Origin: Paramecium sonneborni
Taxonomy: Eukaryota > Ciliophora > Oligohymenophorea > Peniculida > Parameciidae
Direction of reading: 5' to 3'
Length of the DNA stretch: 64,000 nt
Assembly (NCBI GenBank): GCA_905182985.1
Contig: CAJJDN010000044.1
Span: 208,708-272,707, forward strand
Position 1 is the stretch's first letter; each line of letters opens with the position of its first letter. The translations under genes were made by a program, and so were the position numbers. Below, piece by piece: positions 35,783 through 48,087 of this stretch. The notes beneath the pieces are model-generated. The model searched no databases. It saw only the letters and a program-made list of their open reading frames with translations, and was not told the origin of the DNA.

Positions 35783-38155
35783 ATGTCTTAAATCAATTTC
35801 GAGAATGAAGGTTATGAATATCAACCATCTGAACATTCAGAAAGAGATTAGCCTACTCCTACTAAACCTAATCAATAACAAATTCAATAATAATAACAAA
35901 GATTCACTCAAGAATCACTTGTTTATAGTGCTTGTAAAAATAAATTCAAATCTTTTTTAGCATCTTAAGATACAAATCGTATCTTTTAATCTGTAAGTTC
36001 TCCCAATTTCTAAAAAGGACCACTAATCTTAGTTAATAATGAACAAGATTAACAATAAAATTAAGTTCTCCAACCAAAATTGTAAGTTAGTAATTAAAAT
36101 ATGCCAAAAGTTGTATAGATAATAAGGCCAGATAGTTCTAAAAAATAATCATTATAACCTTCAAGTCCTATTAAAACACCAGTATAAGAATCAAAATTAC
36201 CTTAATTTGTTTAACAATCTTAATAATCTTAAATGTCTTAACTTTCATAGTAACAATAACGTTAATAATAATTATAATAATAATAATCCTAATAATTATC
36301 ATCAAGTAATGTAGTAGAATTAGAATAATAACTCATGTAAGAAAGATTAAATTCTGAATAATTAAGAATTTATAATCACATTATTAAAATGGAATTAGAG
36401 AAAAAGTTATATAATTAGGGAGTGTTTATAACTAATTCTAAAAATAAGAAAAAAAATGAAAATGCTATTGATATCTATTTAGAATTATAACACAATAAAG
36501 TCTAAATGTAAACCATTTAAAATGAATTTAAATAAAGAGATTAAATTATTTAACATTTAGAAAATTAACTTAAATAATCTAATTAAATAAATGAATTGAT
36601 GAAAAAACATGAAAATGAATTATAATAATAAAATGAAGAATTATCATAATCAATGTAGGATGCTATGAAAAACATTAATCATGCTAATTAGACAATTTAA
36701 TAATAAGAATAAGAAAAAGATGCTTTAATTGATCATATAGAATAATAAAAAGAATAAATTGATTAATTACTTTAATAAGTAGAAAAATTGAAATTTGAAA
36801 ATTAAGAAAGAAAAAAATAATCAGAGACATCAAATGAATAAATTAAAAAAATGATACAGATTTAAGAAAAACTAGGTTAATTGGAAGAAGAACTTTAATT
36901 AAAAAAGAATGAAATTATTACAGCAGACAATTCAAAAAAAGTAAAAATAAAATTGATTATATTAGCAATTATAAAAAAATATTTCAGATAAATAAAAAGA
37001 AATTATGAGTTTTTAATTATAATTAACAGAAGCTAATAATAAATTATTAGAATGTGAATAAGCAAATAGAGAATTAAGTCGATAATTTAATTAAAGTGTT
37101 TATTAAATGTCTTAACTTAAAAAGTAAAAATTAAAATAATTTAGATAAACTGAAGAATAATAAAGTAGAATTGAAAATTTAGAATAGTTAAATTATGAAA
37201 TTGAAAGTAATATGACAAAAACAGGAAGATAAATTTGTGAAGCTGATAAAATGATGAATGAAAAAGAGTAATTAATTAAAAAGTAATAACATGAATTAGA
37301 GAATATATTAAAATAAAATGAAGAAATGTCAAAAGAATTTAATTAATTAGTTTAGGTTCATTAATAATTTGGAGCATTGAATGAAAAACATTAATAATTT
37401 TAATAAAAATATGAATTATTATAGAGGGAGTATCAGTAAAGAAACAAAGAATTTTAAGAGGCCTCTTAATAAATTGAATTTTGTTTATAAGAAATTTAAT
37501 AATTAAAATAAACAAATAATGAACTATAAAATGAAAGATAATAAATATTAGAAGAACTTGATGTTTTATAGTAATTTAAATATGAATCAGAAAAAGCTAT
37601 TGAACAATTAAAATTTGATAATAATGAATTATCATTATTATTACAAGAGAGATAAGAATTAAGTGGTAAATATCATGCTTTGGAAATCAAATTTTAAGCA
37701 GATATAGAATATTATGAAAAGTAAAATTATATAATAATATAACTAGAACAATAAAAGATATGAATGAAAAGTTGGAATTATCTTAAAATACATCTCCAAA
37801 TATTGCTTTGGAAGAAAGGAGACTAGTTGAATTACATAAGATTTACGAAAAACTTGATAGATTGTTATTTCATTTAACATCAAAAATTTCAAATGAAAAA
37901 CCATCTTTTAAGGTTGATGTGGTAATTTCATAGTTATCAGGATCAATTGAATAAATTGAAAAGTATTTCAAATTATCAAGTAATCGATCCCAATAGGATA
38001 AATTTTAAAATTCTTAAGGATCATTGATAAATGATCATAATAAAATAAGTACAATGAGGCCATCTGATGCAGAAATATTCAAAAGTAATGACATAACAAA
38101 TATAAAATAAATCTAAACTTAATAAACTGTTGCAAAAAGAAAATATTTTTTATGA
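35783..38155 (+). CDS. Long coiled-coil protein, Gln-rich
   Basis: The spliced product is 773 residues. The first 200 are disordered and very rich in Gln, Ser and Pro, with runs of Gln mostly encoded by TAA. A nearly continuous coiled coil follows for about 450 residues (for example ENQLKQSNQINELMKKHENE, LKQTNNELQNERQQILEELD). The C-terminal 120 residues are mixed (LHKIYEKLDRLLFHLTSKI, FKVDVVISQLSGSIEQIEKY). Introns are inferred at 36940-36964 and 37721-37746; each restores the coil frame after an otherwise premature TGA. Such proteins often build basal bodies, cortex or cilia, but no specific family is visible. The 3' part from 37230 on is duplicated at 38369-39294 by the assembly repeat. 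Confidence 0.8.
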
Positions 38156-38367
38156 ATTATTAATTTATCTAAAAAAATATATCAGAATTTATAATTTTAC
38201 ATCTTGATATTTATTTTCATTTATAAAATTCAAATAATTCTTTAATACTATCGATACCATATTTATCAATTAATTTTGTATTTTCAATAATTTTTAATAT
38301 TTCACATTTTGGATCTGCTGGGTAGAATATACTAAATTTTAAAATTCCATTGTTTATTCTAAAAATA
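37230..38367. repeat. Direct repeat C, copy 1 (assembly duplication)
   Basis: These 1138 nt are repeated at 38369-39506 after the single N at 38368. They contain the 3' part of the coiled-coil gene and the 3' end of the convergent minus gene. Confidence 0.92.
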
Positions 38368-38368
38368 N

Positions 38369-39506
38369 TAAATTTGTGAAGCTGATAAAATGATGAATGA
38401 AAAAGAGTAATTAATTAAAAAGTAATAACATGAATTAGAGAATATATTAAAATAAAATGAAGAAATGTCAAAAGAATTTAATTAATTAGTTTAGGTTCAT
38501 TAATAATTTGGAGCATTGAATGAAAAACATTAATAATTTTAATAAAAATATGAATTATTATAGAGGGAGTATCAGTAAAGAAACAAAGAATTTTAAGAGG
38601 CCTCTTAATAAATTGAATTTTGTTTATAAGAAATTTAATAATTAAAATAAACAAATAATGAACTATAAAATGAAAGATAATAAATATTAGAAGAACTTGA
38701 TGTTTTATAGTAATTTAAATATGAATCAGAAAAAGCTATTGAACAATTAAAATTTGATAATAATGAATTATCATTATTATTACAAGAGAGATAAGAATTA
38801 AGTGGTAAATATCATGCTTTGGAAATCAAATTTTAAGCAGATATAGAATATTATGAAAAGTAAAATTATATAATAATATAACTAGAACAATAAAAGATAT
38901 GAATGAAAAGTTGGAATTATCTTAAAATACATCTCCAAATATTGCTTTGGAAGAAAGGAGACTAGTTGAATTACATAAGATTTACGAAAAACTTGATAGA
39001 TTGTTATTTCATTTAACATCAAAAATTTCAAATGAAAAACCATCTTTTAAGGTTGATGTGGTAATTTCATAGTTATCAGGATCAATTGAATAAATTGAAA
39101 AGTATTTCAAATTATCAAGTAATCGATCCCAATAGGATAAATTTTAAAATTCTTAAGGATCATTGATAAATGATCATAATAAAATAAGTACAATGAGGCC
39201 ATCTGATGCAGAAATATTCAAAAGTAATGACATAACAAATATAAAATAAATCTAAACTTAATAAACTGTTGCAAAAAGAAAATATTTTTTATGAATTATT
39301 AATTTATCTAAAAAAATATATCAGAATTTATAATTTTACATCTTGATATTTATTTTCATTTATAAAATTCAAATAATTCTTTAATACTATCGATACCATA
39401 TTTATCAATTAATTTTGTATTTTCAATAATTTTTAATATTTCACATTTTGGATCTGCTGGGTAGAATATACTAAATTTTAAAATTCCATTGTTTATTCTA
39501 AAAATA
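38369..39506. repeat. Direct repeat C, copy 2 (assembly duplication)
   Basis: This is the second copy of 37230-38367 and appears identical. Only this copy joins the rest of the minus-strand gene ending at 39356. Confidence 0.92.
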
Positions 39507-40711
39507 TCATAAAAATGTTACTATAAATCATCATATGACAAAAAATAATTTTTATTAGATGGTAGTTTATGGAAAAATTCATCTAACTTTACTTCAGTAT
39601 TTAATTCAGGATTATCAAAATTGGGATAGTTAATTAAAGATAATCTTGGTTATACTCCAACTAATCTAAATTATAGGATATATGATGAATTCAAATAAAA
39701 TTGATAAATATCCATAAATGTAACAGGTTCATTCCCAACAAAAAAATCATCTTTGACCTAAAAATAAATAAATCATAAACTTTAGTAGGATTATAGTCTG
39801 GTTCAGGTAACCAATTTTAGCCATCATAATACTATCTTATATCAATAGTAAAAAGGGTTGGTCGAGAATTTTCATCATTATTGTTTTACCAAATAGCTAT
39901 AAGATGAGGAAATATCCAATTAGTAACATTTATTAATGTCTGAGAAAATTCGTCTTTGATGTGAATGATGTAGAATGCCTTTTCAACAAGATGAGGTTTA
40001 ATTAAAAGAATTTCTTTTCCAAATTCATCATCTTGTCCAAAAACAACAACTGTTTCCTCATCAATCTACCAATTACACAAATTAGTTTATTCTGTCTTAT
40101 TTTGATAGTCATATTCAAAAATAGGATTTAGATCAAATAAAGTATCAGGTGTATATTTTTGAGGTATAGCTCTAATAACGAAGTGACAGGTATTATTATT
40201 AGAATATTATTTTTCTAAATCTTATGTTATTAAATACTGAATCTTATCTTTTTCTCTATCTAAGATCATAATTTGAAATTCTATTATTAATGTTGATTAT
40301 TACAATTTGCAAATGTTTCTTTGTATTGTTTTTCGCTATTTTAATTAATCACCTTACTAGAGGCAAAAACAAATGAAGGATTTTCTTTATGACTTTTAAG
40401 ATCAAGTAATTTAACTTTCATATCTTCAGGATCAAGAAAACATAAAGTTCTATTTATTATTATAAATGTTACTCTGGATATATTTGAATGAAGCTTTTTA
40501 TATCAGTAACAATTTATCCTTTGCCAATAATTTATTTAGATGATAAATCAAAAACCTCATAAGATCCATCTTCAAAATAAATAAATGCATTATTTTCATT
40601 AAGTGGAACTATTATATCAAAATATTTTTATAAGGTTTCAGTTTTAATTTGAATAGATTCTTTTTAAAGAACATTATGCTTAAATTAATGACTGTGTCTA
40701 TTTTACTTCAT
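39356..40711 (-). CDS. Uncharacterised soluble protein, beta-rich
   Basis: The spliced product is 428 residues with no recognised family. The first 150 residues alternate short beta-type segments (DIIVPLNENNAFIYFEDGSY, RTLCFLDPEDMKVKLLDL) that could be propeller blades. Later parts include TPDTLFDLNPIFEYDY, WLPEPDYNPTKVKDDFF and SIFYPADPKCEILKIIENTK. There is no signal peptide or membrane segment. Three introns, all 23 nt, are inferred at 39758-39780 (GTT start), 40281-40303 and 40450-40472. Each is needed to avoid a TGA, and the total closes exactly. It is convergent with the coiled-coil gene once the duplication is collapsed, with about 60 bp between stops. Confidence 0.75.
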
Positions 40712-40807
40712 TTGAATTAAAATGATAGTATTTTGTTAAATAAATATTGATTATTATAAGATATTAAAATATGAAATTTATTAATAATATAAAATTTATA
40801 TTAATAC

Positions 40808-42571
40808 TCAAATATGACTACCGCATTCATTATTTAAACTTTTAAAGTTAATAATAACATTTTCATCAATTTTCTCATAAAGCTTGATAACATCAAGTTA
40901 ATAAATGTCACATTCATTTTATAATATTGAACATAGATTAGGAACGGTTCTATCTAAATCGGAATGAATGAACTCTTTAATATAAGTACCTGCACTACTT
41001 AATACATAAACTAAAAGCCACTTGTCGTTAATTTAGTTAATTTATAATGAATGGATGATCTTATCTCTAATCATCTGAGTTCTTCTATGAAGTACTCTTA
41101 TTGGGGTTTTTTATTTAATGATTAAATCCTTTATTTAATTTGCTTATTAAATCAAATCTACATTAACAACATTCTTGCATTCAACAACACAACAATAAGC
41201 TTTAACTTTATTAGTTTCAGAATTCTTTAAATCTCCAAAAATACTTGCATCAGTAAATGATAATGGAGTAACCTTAACAATATGTTATGAATTAATCTAA
41301 GATTCTATTTAATTTAGTATTTCTTAACTCTAATTCTATAATCCTTAATGAGGATCTACTAATTCTATTGCAAATGGTCGTCCATTTCCTAACATTCTTA
41401 CATCAATATCTTCTCTACCTCCAGAATGAAATTTTACACTTGAAGGTTTAAAAATCTTACATGCTTCACTACTTACTAAATCTTCAATCGATTCTTCATA
41501 AATTCTATTTCCATCTATTATCCATGGAGTTTAACTTATGAATCTTCCTAATTTTATGTAATTACCTTTTATAAATATATTCTAATAACTAGTTGTTACC
41601 TCTAATTTCACTGCATAATTAACATTAACTATTTTAAATTATTAAATTTAAGTCTTGTTTAATTTACATATCTTTTCCAAATTATTTTATGTGGGTAAAA
41701 AAGGTTAAGATTATTAATTTTTCTTCTATAACAATCTATTATGAGTTTCAGCTTTCAATTAAGGATCATTCATTTTTAACTTTTTTATTATATAATCATA
41801 CTTTCTTTGTAATTTTCTCCTCCCATGTTTCATCATCGATTTCTTAAATTTTTTATTTAAATTATTCAAATTATTTTACATCATCTCCAATATTCTCAAA
41901 ATTTAAACAAATCTAAAATCTATCATCATTTGGATCACTAGGCACTTTCAATGATTCACTTAATAAACAACACATTATCCACTTTACACAAATCTTAATG
42001 TCTGTTGCAAAATTTGGAGTACTAATATATTCATATATTGGATCATTCTAACCAATTTCTGAAATACATTAATTTACTATTATTTATTATCTGATCTAAC
42101 AACCTATTGGTGTTTTAACTTAAAATTTAAATGCTTCATATGAATATTATTTTTGCTGAATCTCATCAACTAATAAAGCTATGAATTTCTAATCATCTAA
42201 ACATTGTAATATTCCATGACATATTACACATTTATTAATTTTATCAAAGGTGTGAAATGGATTTTTAATAAATTAATCTTTTAAAGAAGAATGACAAGTT
42301 TAAGGTTAAACATCACATTCTTAAATTGCTGCCTTCCTTTTATAGAATAAAAAATCATACTCTTCTACTAATTTCTATTATATTTATTAATATTTTTTAC
42401 ATTTTCATTTCCAATCATTTTCCCTACATCAAATAACAATTGAATGAATTATTGAGTATCTCTATATGTGCTTATTTCAGTAATTTTAAATATTCTCAAT
42501 ATACATCTGATACAAACATCTCTTTCATACAACTTATTAAACAGAATAGCTTTAGACTCACTTAATTACAT
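40808..42571 (-). CDS. PUS10: tRNA pseudouridine synthase Pus10
   Basis: This is the Pus10-family enzyme that makes pseudouridine in the T-arm (position 54/55) of tRNAs. The spliced product is 571 residues. The C-terminal catalytic domain is clear: GRFISQTPWIIDG, FHSGGREDIDVRMLGNGRPF with the catalytic Asp (about residue 369), FAIELVDPH and SSAGTYIKEFIHSDLDRT. The N-terminal half has CxxC pairs (CIRCILRIF, CVICHGIL) as in the Pus10 accessory domain. Introns are inferred at 41780-41801 (AAG end) and 42375-42400. The start at 42571 follows a region without a better ATG. Length and domain order match eukaryotic Pus10 (about 530 residues). Confidence 0.92.
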
Positions 42572-42788
42572 TAAATAATTTTTATTAAAATAGAATTTTT
42601 TCTAATCAATCGTATTCTTTGCAAAATACAATATTTTTTACCATCAATCTCTACTAATATGAAATAGGAAAACATTGTATTAATTTTTATTTAGAAATTT
42701 ATGAAGAAATATTGAAAATTTTTGCATGACCAATTAATTTTATGTAAACTTGAATTTAATCGTAAATTTGTAGATAATTATTTATATA

Positions 42789-43393
42789 TCAACTTAAAAG
42801 AATACATTAATCATCTTTTAATTATTCTTTTAACTCTAAACATTATTCTTAACTTATCTAAAATTGTATTTTTCATTTTATACTTATATAGGTTATTAAA
42901 GATTTGTTTGCATATAAAATGAGGATCTTTTATCTAAAAATGGATGAGAATCACATAATAAATCTTCAGATTGTAATTCATTTATAAACTGTTAAAATTC
43001 TTCTTGAGTATTTATTTTGCTATCCTCATTAATTCTTTATTTAAATAATTCATTTCTTTTTTTAAATTATTCAATAGTTTCTTTGTGTCTATTTTATAAA
43101 TGAATTAAAGATGATCTCATATTTTCTAAAAGATGAGTTTTTATTTAATATTATCCATTTTGTTTTTCTGATTAAAAAATATCATTTTATTTTTCCAAAT
43201 CTGGTTAATCAACATCATATGCAAATATTTTAGTAAGCAAATTAATCTAAATTGTAAAATTTTCTATATTTACATTTCTTCTATACTTTTGTAAGGCTTC
43301 TTCTCTTTCTAATCCATGCTGATCTTTGGTATTAAATTTCAATTCAATATGACTTTAATTTGGAAAATCTTTGAATGTTAGATTATTAGACAT
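42789..43393 (-). CDS. Small coiled-coil protein, uncharacterised
   Basis: This protein of 192 residues is mostly helical and charged: LEREEALQKYRRNVNIE, FQQFINELQSEDLLCDSHP, LELKEQLKDDQCILLS at the end. No family is recognised. One 26-nt intron is inferred at 42858-42883. Without it the frame runs on into low-complexity sequence for about 60 further codons, so the spliced end is preferred but not proven. The start is 45 bp from the divergent prefoldin gene start, so the two promoters overlap. Confidence 0.65.
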
Positions 43394-43438
43394 GTTAATT
43401 AATAAATATATTAAATAATTATCATAATTAATATATAT

Positions 43439-44036
43439 ATGGACCTTGTAACAAAATAGGCATAAAACAATAGAAAAATCCCAGAAGCTATTTTCTTTGA
43501 AAATATTGATGAATTGATCTCAAAAAACTCGATTTAAAGATTAATGGAAAGTTTACAAGAAGCATATAAGTAAGAATTAATTTAGAATGAGTTTAGCAAA
43601 TATAAATTTATGGAGGCACAATTAGTAAAGTAAAGAGAATCAATGCAAAATAAATTACCAGAAATTGAAAGAGCTTTGAGTATTGTAGAGCATTTAGAAA
43701 ATCAAAAAGAAGATGAAGTTGTTGACTTTCTTATTACAGACACTATTTATTCCAAAGCTGTTTTACCTAAGGAAAATAAAACTGTTGCTTTATGGCTAGG
43801 TGCCAATGTTATGGTTGAATTTGAATTTAATGAAGCTAAATCACTTTTATCATCCAATAAAGAAAATGCCAGTTCAAATCTTAGATAATTTGTATTTCTA
43901 TTTAATCATTTAGGATGAAGACATAGTTTTTTTAAAGGATTAAATCACCACAATTGAAGTTAATATTGCTAGAGTTTATAATGCCAACATTAGAATCTAA
44001 TAAACATAATAATAATAATAACAATAAGCCAAATGA
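43439..44036 (+). CDS. PFDN3: Prefoldin subunit 3 (VBP1-like)
   Basis: This is an alpha-type subunit of the cytosolic prefoldin hexamer, which hands actin and tubulin chains to the CCT chaperonin. The spliced product is 191 residues, the usual size. Family features are RKIPEAIFFENIDELI at the start, the first helix (LMESLQEAYKQEL...KYKFMEAQL), the hairpin segment DTIYSKAVLP and VALWLGANVMVEFEFNEAKS, and the second helix DEDIVFLKDQITTIEVNIAR. The C-terminus is a Gln run encoded by TAA. One 22-nt intron is inferred at 43892-43913. The start codon is 45 bp from the divergent neighbour. Confidence 0.92.
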
Positions 44037-44210
44037 ATTGTATTTATTTAAAGTACATCACAATATAAAATTTTATTCAAATTGTATTTCTTGAAATATT
44101 TTTTTATATTTTCGAAATTCTTGAAAATTGCAATAATGAAAACAACTAAGAAACTTTTAAGACTTACATATTATATTTTTATATTTTTAATACATTTAAT
44201 ACTCTATTAT

Positions 44211-45378
44211 TCACTAAAATTGTTGTTTTTAGATTTACAATTTGTTTGGAGTTCGAAATGTGTTTTAGTTTTAAGTTTAAATATTATATTTTGTTGGAGT
44301 TACAGATAAACGATTAGTATAAATTTATTGGTTTTAATGAAATGGTTACTATTGATAAAGTTGTTATTTATAAAATTCGCATTCCTGAATTTTCTTTTCA
44401 AGAAGAATGGTTAATGCCTATAATTATTCTGTCAATTCTAATAATTATTATTAATTCTAATTCATATTTTCAAAGGAGTAATTTTTTTATGATTCCAATT
44501 ATATTTAGTAAATTTAGGATTAATATTATTAACTTTACAATGATAATTATTAAGTTACTTAATTAAACTAAATTTTTTAAATTTAATACTTTATTTTTAT
44601 AAGAATTTACATCTTATAATAATTATTAGTTTACATTTTTCAACTTTATATCTTCTTACTTTATTTCTTCAAATTGTTTTTTCAATTCAGAAAGTTCCTT
44701 CTCATAAAATAACTTTTAATTTATTATTTAAGTTTCAAGGTTCTGTATTCTTTCAGTATGAATTTAGTCTTTATAATTTTCTTATTATGAATATTTTTAT
44801 TCACGATTCATATCATTTTAATTCTAAACAAAGAATGACTTTTTTTGTAAGATTTAAATTTATTGTTTTAAATCTTTAACCAATTATTATAAATAGTGCT
44901 TCTCTTTTTGTTCGTCAAAATAATTGTTATTACTTCGATAATTATATTCTCTATTATTTTCAGAAGTATAAGGAGATTGGTCTTATTAATAAGAGCTCAA
45001 TATTCTTGATTTTTTAATTTCTTCAATTTTAGTTTCGTATAAATATTTCTGTTAGTTTAATTCATCCTTTAATTTAATGATTTCTTCTTATTGTTCTAAA
45101 TTGACACTTTAAAAATGAAGTTCTTACTCTTAAATTCTAACTTCAATCTATCTAATTGATTGCCATAAATCATTGTTAAGTTAATTTTTAGAAAACTCTT
45201 AATTTAAAAAATGAGATTTAAAATCATTCATCTATTTTTATTCTTCTCTTTATAAATGAGTTTGTATTTATGTAATTTCATCATATAATGAATCATCATG
45301 TGTTTATTGTTGGTATTAAGCTTTTTTCAAACCAAAATTAGCTTAATCTTATTTTGAAGGTTATTATATTTTATACAT
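44211..45378 (-). CDS. Coiled-coil protein, uncharacterised
   Basis: The spliced product is 381 residues. A Gln-rich head (MYKIQQPSKQDQANFGLKK) precedes coiled-coil segments (SVNLEQQEEIIKLKDELNQQ, LVKDLKQQIQILQKK, LSELKKQFEEIKQEDIKLK), with a linker QSPYTSENNREYNYRSNNN, then ENMNQNQQQLLELTEQLQAL and a Gln/Thr-rich tail. One 22-nt intron is inferred at 44568-44589. Splicing it converts a short hydrophobic dead end into about 100 further coil-like residues, which explains the apparent membrane-protein frames on the opposite strand as antisense shadows. It lies 84 bp downstream of the EF-hand gene on the same strand, and both are helical scaffold-type proteins. Confidence 0.75.
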
Positions 45379-45462
45379 AAAATTAAAAAAAAATAAAAAA
45401 TACACAAGATCAGAATTCTAATATTTATAGATATTATAAAAATCTCGAAAAATGAAACATTA

Positions 45463-46962
45463 TCATGATTTATTGAATTTATTATGTAATCCATAAGAGT
45501 AACATATTTTTTTAAATTAATTCTAGTCTGCAATAATGTTATTATCATCAATGTAATATAAAACATCTTTAATTATTTCTAAAGTATCAATGTTCATTTA
45601 ATGTAAATCAATATTATCTTTGCTTATATATCCATCTCTATCTCCATCTAACTAATTGAAAAATTTCACTATTTATTAATCAAAAAGAGTTTATTCACTT
45701 TATTGTGACTATATTCTGGTTTCAGAAGAACTGAAAGAATTTTTACTACCTAATCTAGATTGAATCTTTTATAAATCAACTGCAAGTTATGAGTCTTCAT
45801 AATCCCTTTATTTACTAACTTTAATAAATGTTGAATCCTTTGTAATTTTAGGATGAAAAGTTGGTTAATTTTATGTTAACATTTAATGCCTAAATTAAAA
45901 TTAAAAGATTTACCTTTTTTTTTCTATTCTCTGTCTTTTTTCATCTTATTCTTGTACTAATTTTTAAACTAAATTTTTTTGATTTTCAGGATCAACATTC
46001 GTAGTTGGATTATTAATTTAAGGTCTAAAAGTATAGACTTTTTAAAATTCTTAATTAGCAAATTCTTCTTTTTTTTTTTTATCTTCTTATGCTTATTTGA
46101 ATAATTTTTCATAAATTGGAGTAACTGATCTATTTTAAGAACGATTTCTACTAACATTGATTTATTTTTATGCTTGTAAGGGAGAATCTTTTCTTTTTTA
46201 TATTTAAACTTAAGTTTTATTTTATAATTTCTTAGTATTTATTTCCTAATTTTTTTTCTAAAAATGAGATGCATCTACATTTATATTGATTTCTGGTTTG
46301 CTTACTTTTTTTTTCTATTATGTAATTAATTTAGATCTAGGTGATATCAAAGGTTTGAATGTTGCTTATTTAGATTCTTATTATAGTTTTTAAAATTTCA
46401 AAATTTCAGCCTTTTCGATTTTGTTTTTTTGAATATCCAATCCATCTCTATAAAGACGTTCATTTGTTGTAAGTTTTTTATTTTCGTTGAAAGCTAAAAT
46501 AATAATAAATTTGAAATATATACATCTTGCAGTGTTTGGAACACTCCATTAAACAGTATTCTAAGAAGTGTTTAATAATTATTTAAGATCTGTCTTTTTA
46601 TTCAATAGTTATTACCATTTTTCATAACTTTTTTATGCCGAATTTTCTTCTATACTGCTTGCTTATGTAGTGTAGCAGACTTCACTTTATTAACTTTAAT
46701 TTGTTTATAATGGTTATTGAGTTTTAAAATTTGATCCAAAACTATCACCAAATCTAGGAGAAGGTTCTTTTTTTAATTATTGATTAATTTGATCAATCAA
46801 GTATTTAACATACTTTTATTCTAAACCTTTATCATAACAAAAATTTTCAACCATTTCCTCAATGTCATCTCCTTCATATACTTTAATTTATTCAATTTAA
46901 TCTTCTAATTCTAGAGTGATTACAGCAATTGGAAATGGTTCTGGTTCAGTTGAATAAAACAT
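45463..46962 (-). CDS. EF-hand protein with long basic/Gln-rich region
   Basis: The spliced product is 481 residues. The N-terminus is acidic (MFYSTEPEPFPIAVITLELE...VYEGDDIEEMVENFC). The middle has NERLYRDGLDIQKNKIEKAE, a RLYxD-type element common in ciliary proteins, then FKPLISPRSK and long Lys/Gln/Glu helices. Near the C-terminus a canonical EF-hand loop is visible, DGDRDGYISKDNI (acidic residues at 1, 3, 5; Ile at 8). A second helix-loop (YIDDNNIIADQNQFKKI) is less canonical. Introns are inferred at 45890-45913 (24 nt) and 46494-46523 (30 nt). Both are multiples of three without TGA, so their removal rests on the GTA..TAG ends rather than on frame. Calcium binding in a cytoskeletal setting is inferred. 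Confidence 0.8.
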
Positions 46963-46996
46963 ATATTATTAAATTTTTATTTTTTTTAATATGAAC

Positions 46997-47760
46997 TCAT
47001 TTGCAAGCATTAACAATATGGATGAAATCTTCTTTTAATGAAGCACCTCCAACTAAGAAGCCATCAATATTTGGTTAGCCAATCAAAACTGCTGCATTGT
47101 CTTTTGTAACAGATCCTCCATATAAAATTCTAATTGATTAATCAGGAAGTAATTTTCTTATATTTGCATGGATTTCTTCAGCATATTCTGGTGTAGCTGT
47201 CTTACCTAAAATTAATTATTTATTTATATATTACCTGTTCCGATGGCCCAAACTGGTTCATAAGCGATTACAACTTTGCTCCAATCTTTAACTTAAGCAA
47301 TTAAAGGATTCAATTGCTTTTCTAAAACAGCTTAGGTTTCTTTAGCTTCCATTTCTTAAATTGTTTCTCCAATACAAAATATTACAGATAATCCATTGTT
47401 TATTGCTAAAGTAGCCTTATTAGCAATAAATTCTTCACTCTCTGAAATTTCTGGAGTTCTTCTTCTTTCACTATGGCCCAAGATAACCCAATTAATTTTA
47501 AGATCTTTGACATGTTCAAAACTAAGTTCACCAGTGAATGCACCATATCCTTTATGTCCAATGTTTTATAGAGCTACTTACACATTGTTCTTTATTGCTT
47601 ATTAGACTGGAACAATATGTAGAGATACAGGGGAAACCACTACATCTAAATTATCAAACTCTAATTTGTTAACAACACTATCAACTAATTCCAAAGATTT
47701 GGCTAATGTGTTATTGCTCTTCCAATTTCCTCCAATGAATCTTTTTCTTTAGACTTCCAT
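46997..47760 (-). CDS. TPI: Triosephosphate isomerase
   Basis: This glycolytic enzyme interconverts dihydroxyacetone phosphate and glyceraldehyde 3-phosphate. The 244-residue product is full length. Active-site residues are present: Lys in [10 protein letters not shown], His in VILGHSERR (about 94) and Glu in [11 protein letters not shown] (about 167), with the flexible loop 6 following and the phosphate-binding YGGSV near the end. One 29-nt intron (47206-47234) interrupts the GTG of loop 6. The start ([13 protein letters not shown]) and end (HIVNACK) fit cytosolic TPI with no targeting peptide. Confidence 0.96.
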
Positions 47761-48087
47761 TTGCAAATTTAAGATTTTATTTATTATTAAAAATGTAGAT
47801 AATACGCACTTTAATTTTTATTAGGTAATCGAAAATACATCATAAATAAATATTCTTAGGCTAGCATTAACATTCAATTAAATATGATATCAATTTTAAT
47901 AATCATTATAAAATTTAAAGATGAACTAATATTATTTACATACTTGAATTATTGAATTAATTTTATATATATTAGCTTAGATTTTATTTTAGTCACTTTA
48001 GAACATTTATTATTTTGAGAAAATTAGACACTGAAATAATAAGAAATATCTAAAAAAATTTATTCATGAAAATCTAATTTTAGAAAA
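47761..48087. other. Intergenic, nothing seen
   Basis: This is an AT-rich spacer between the TPI start and the end of the giant Cys-rich gene. No frame or motif is supported. Confidence 0.5.

Noticed and set aside
44082..44566. Plus-strand frames resembling a small membrane protein (MKTTKKLLRLTYYIF..., MVTIDKVVIYKIRIPEF...)
   Set aside because: They are antisense to the 3' part of the coiled-coil gene at 44211-45378, which closes exactly once its 22-nt intron is removed.
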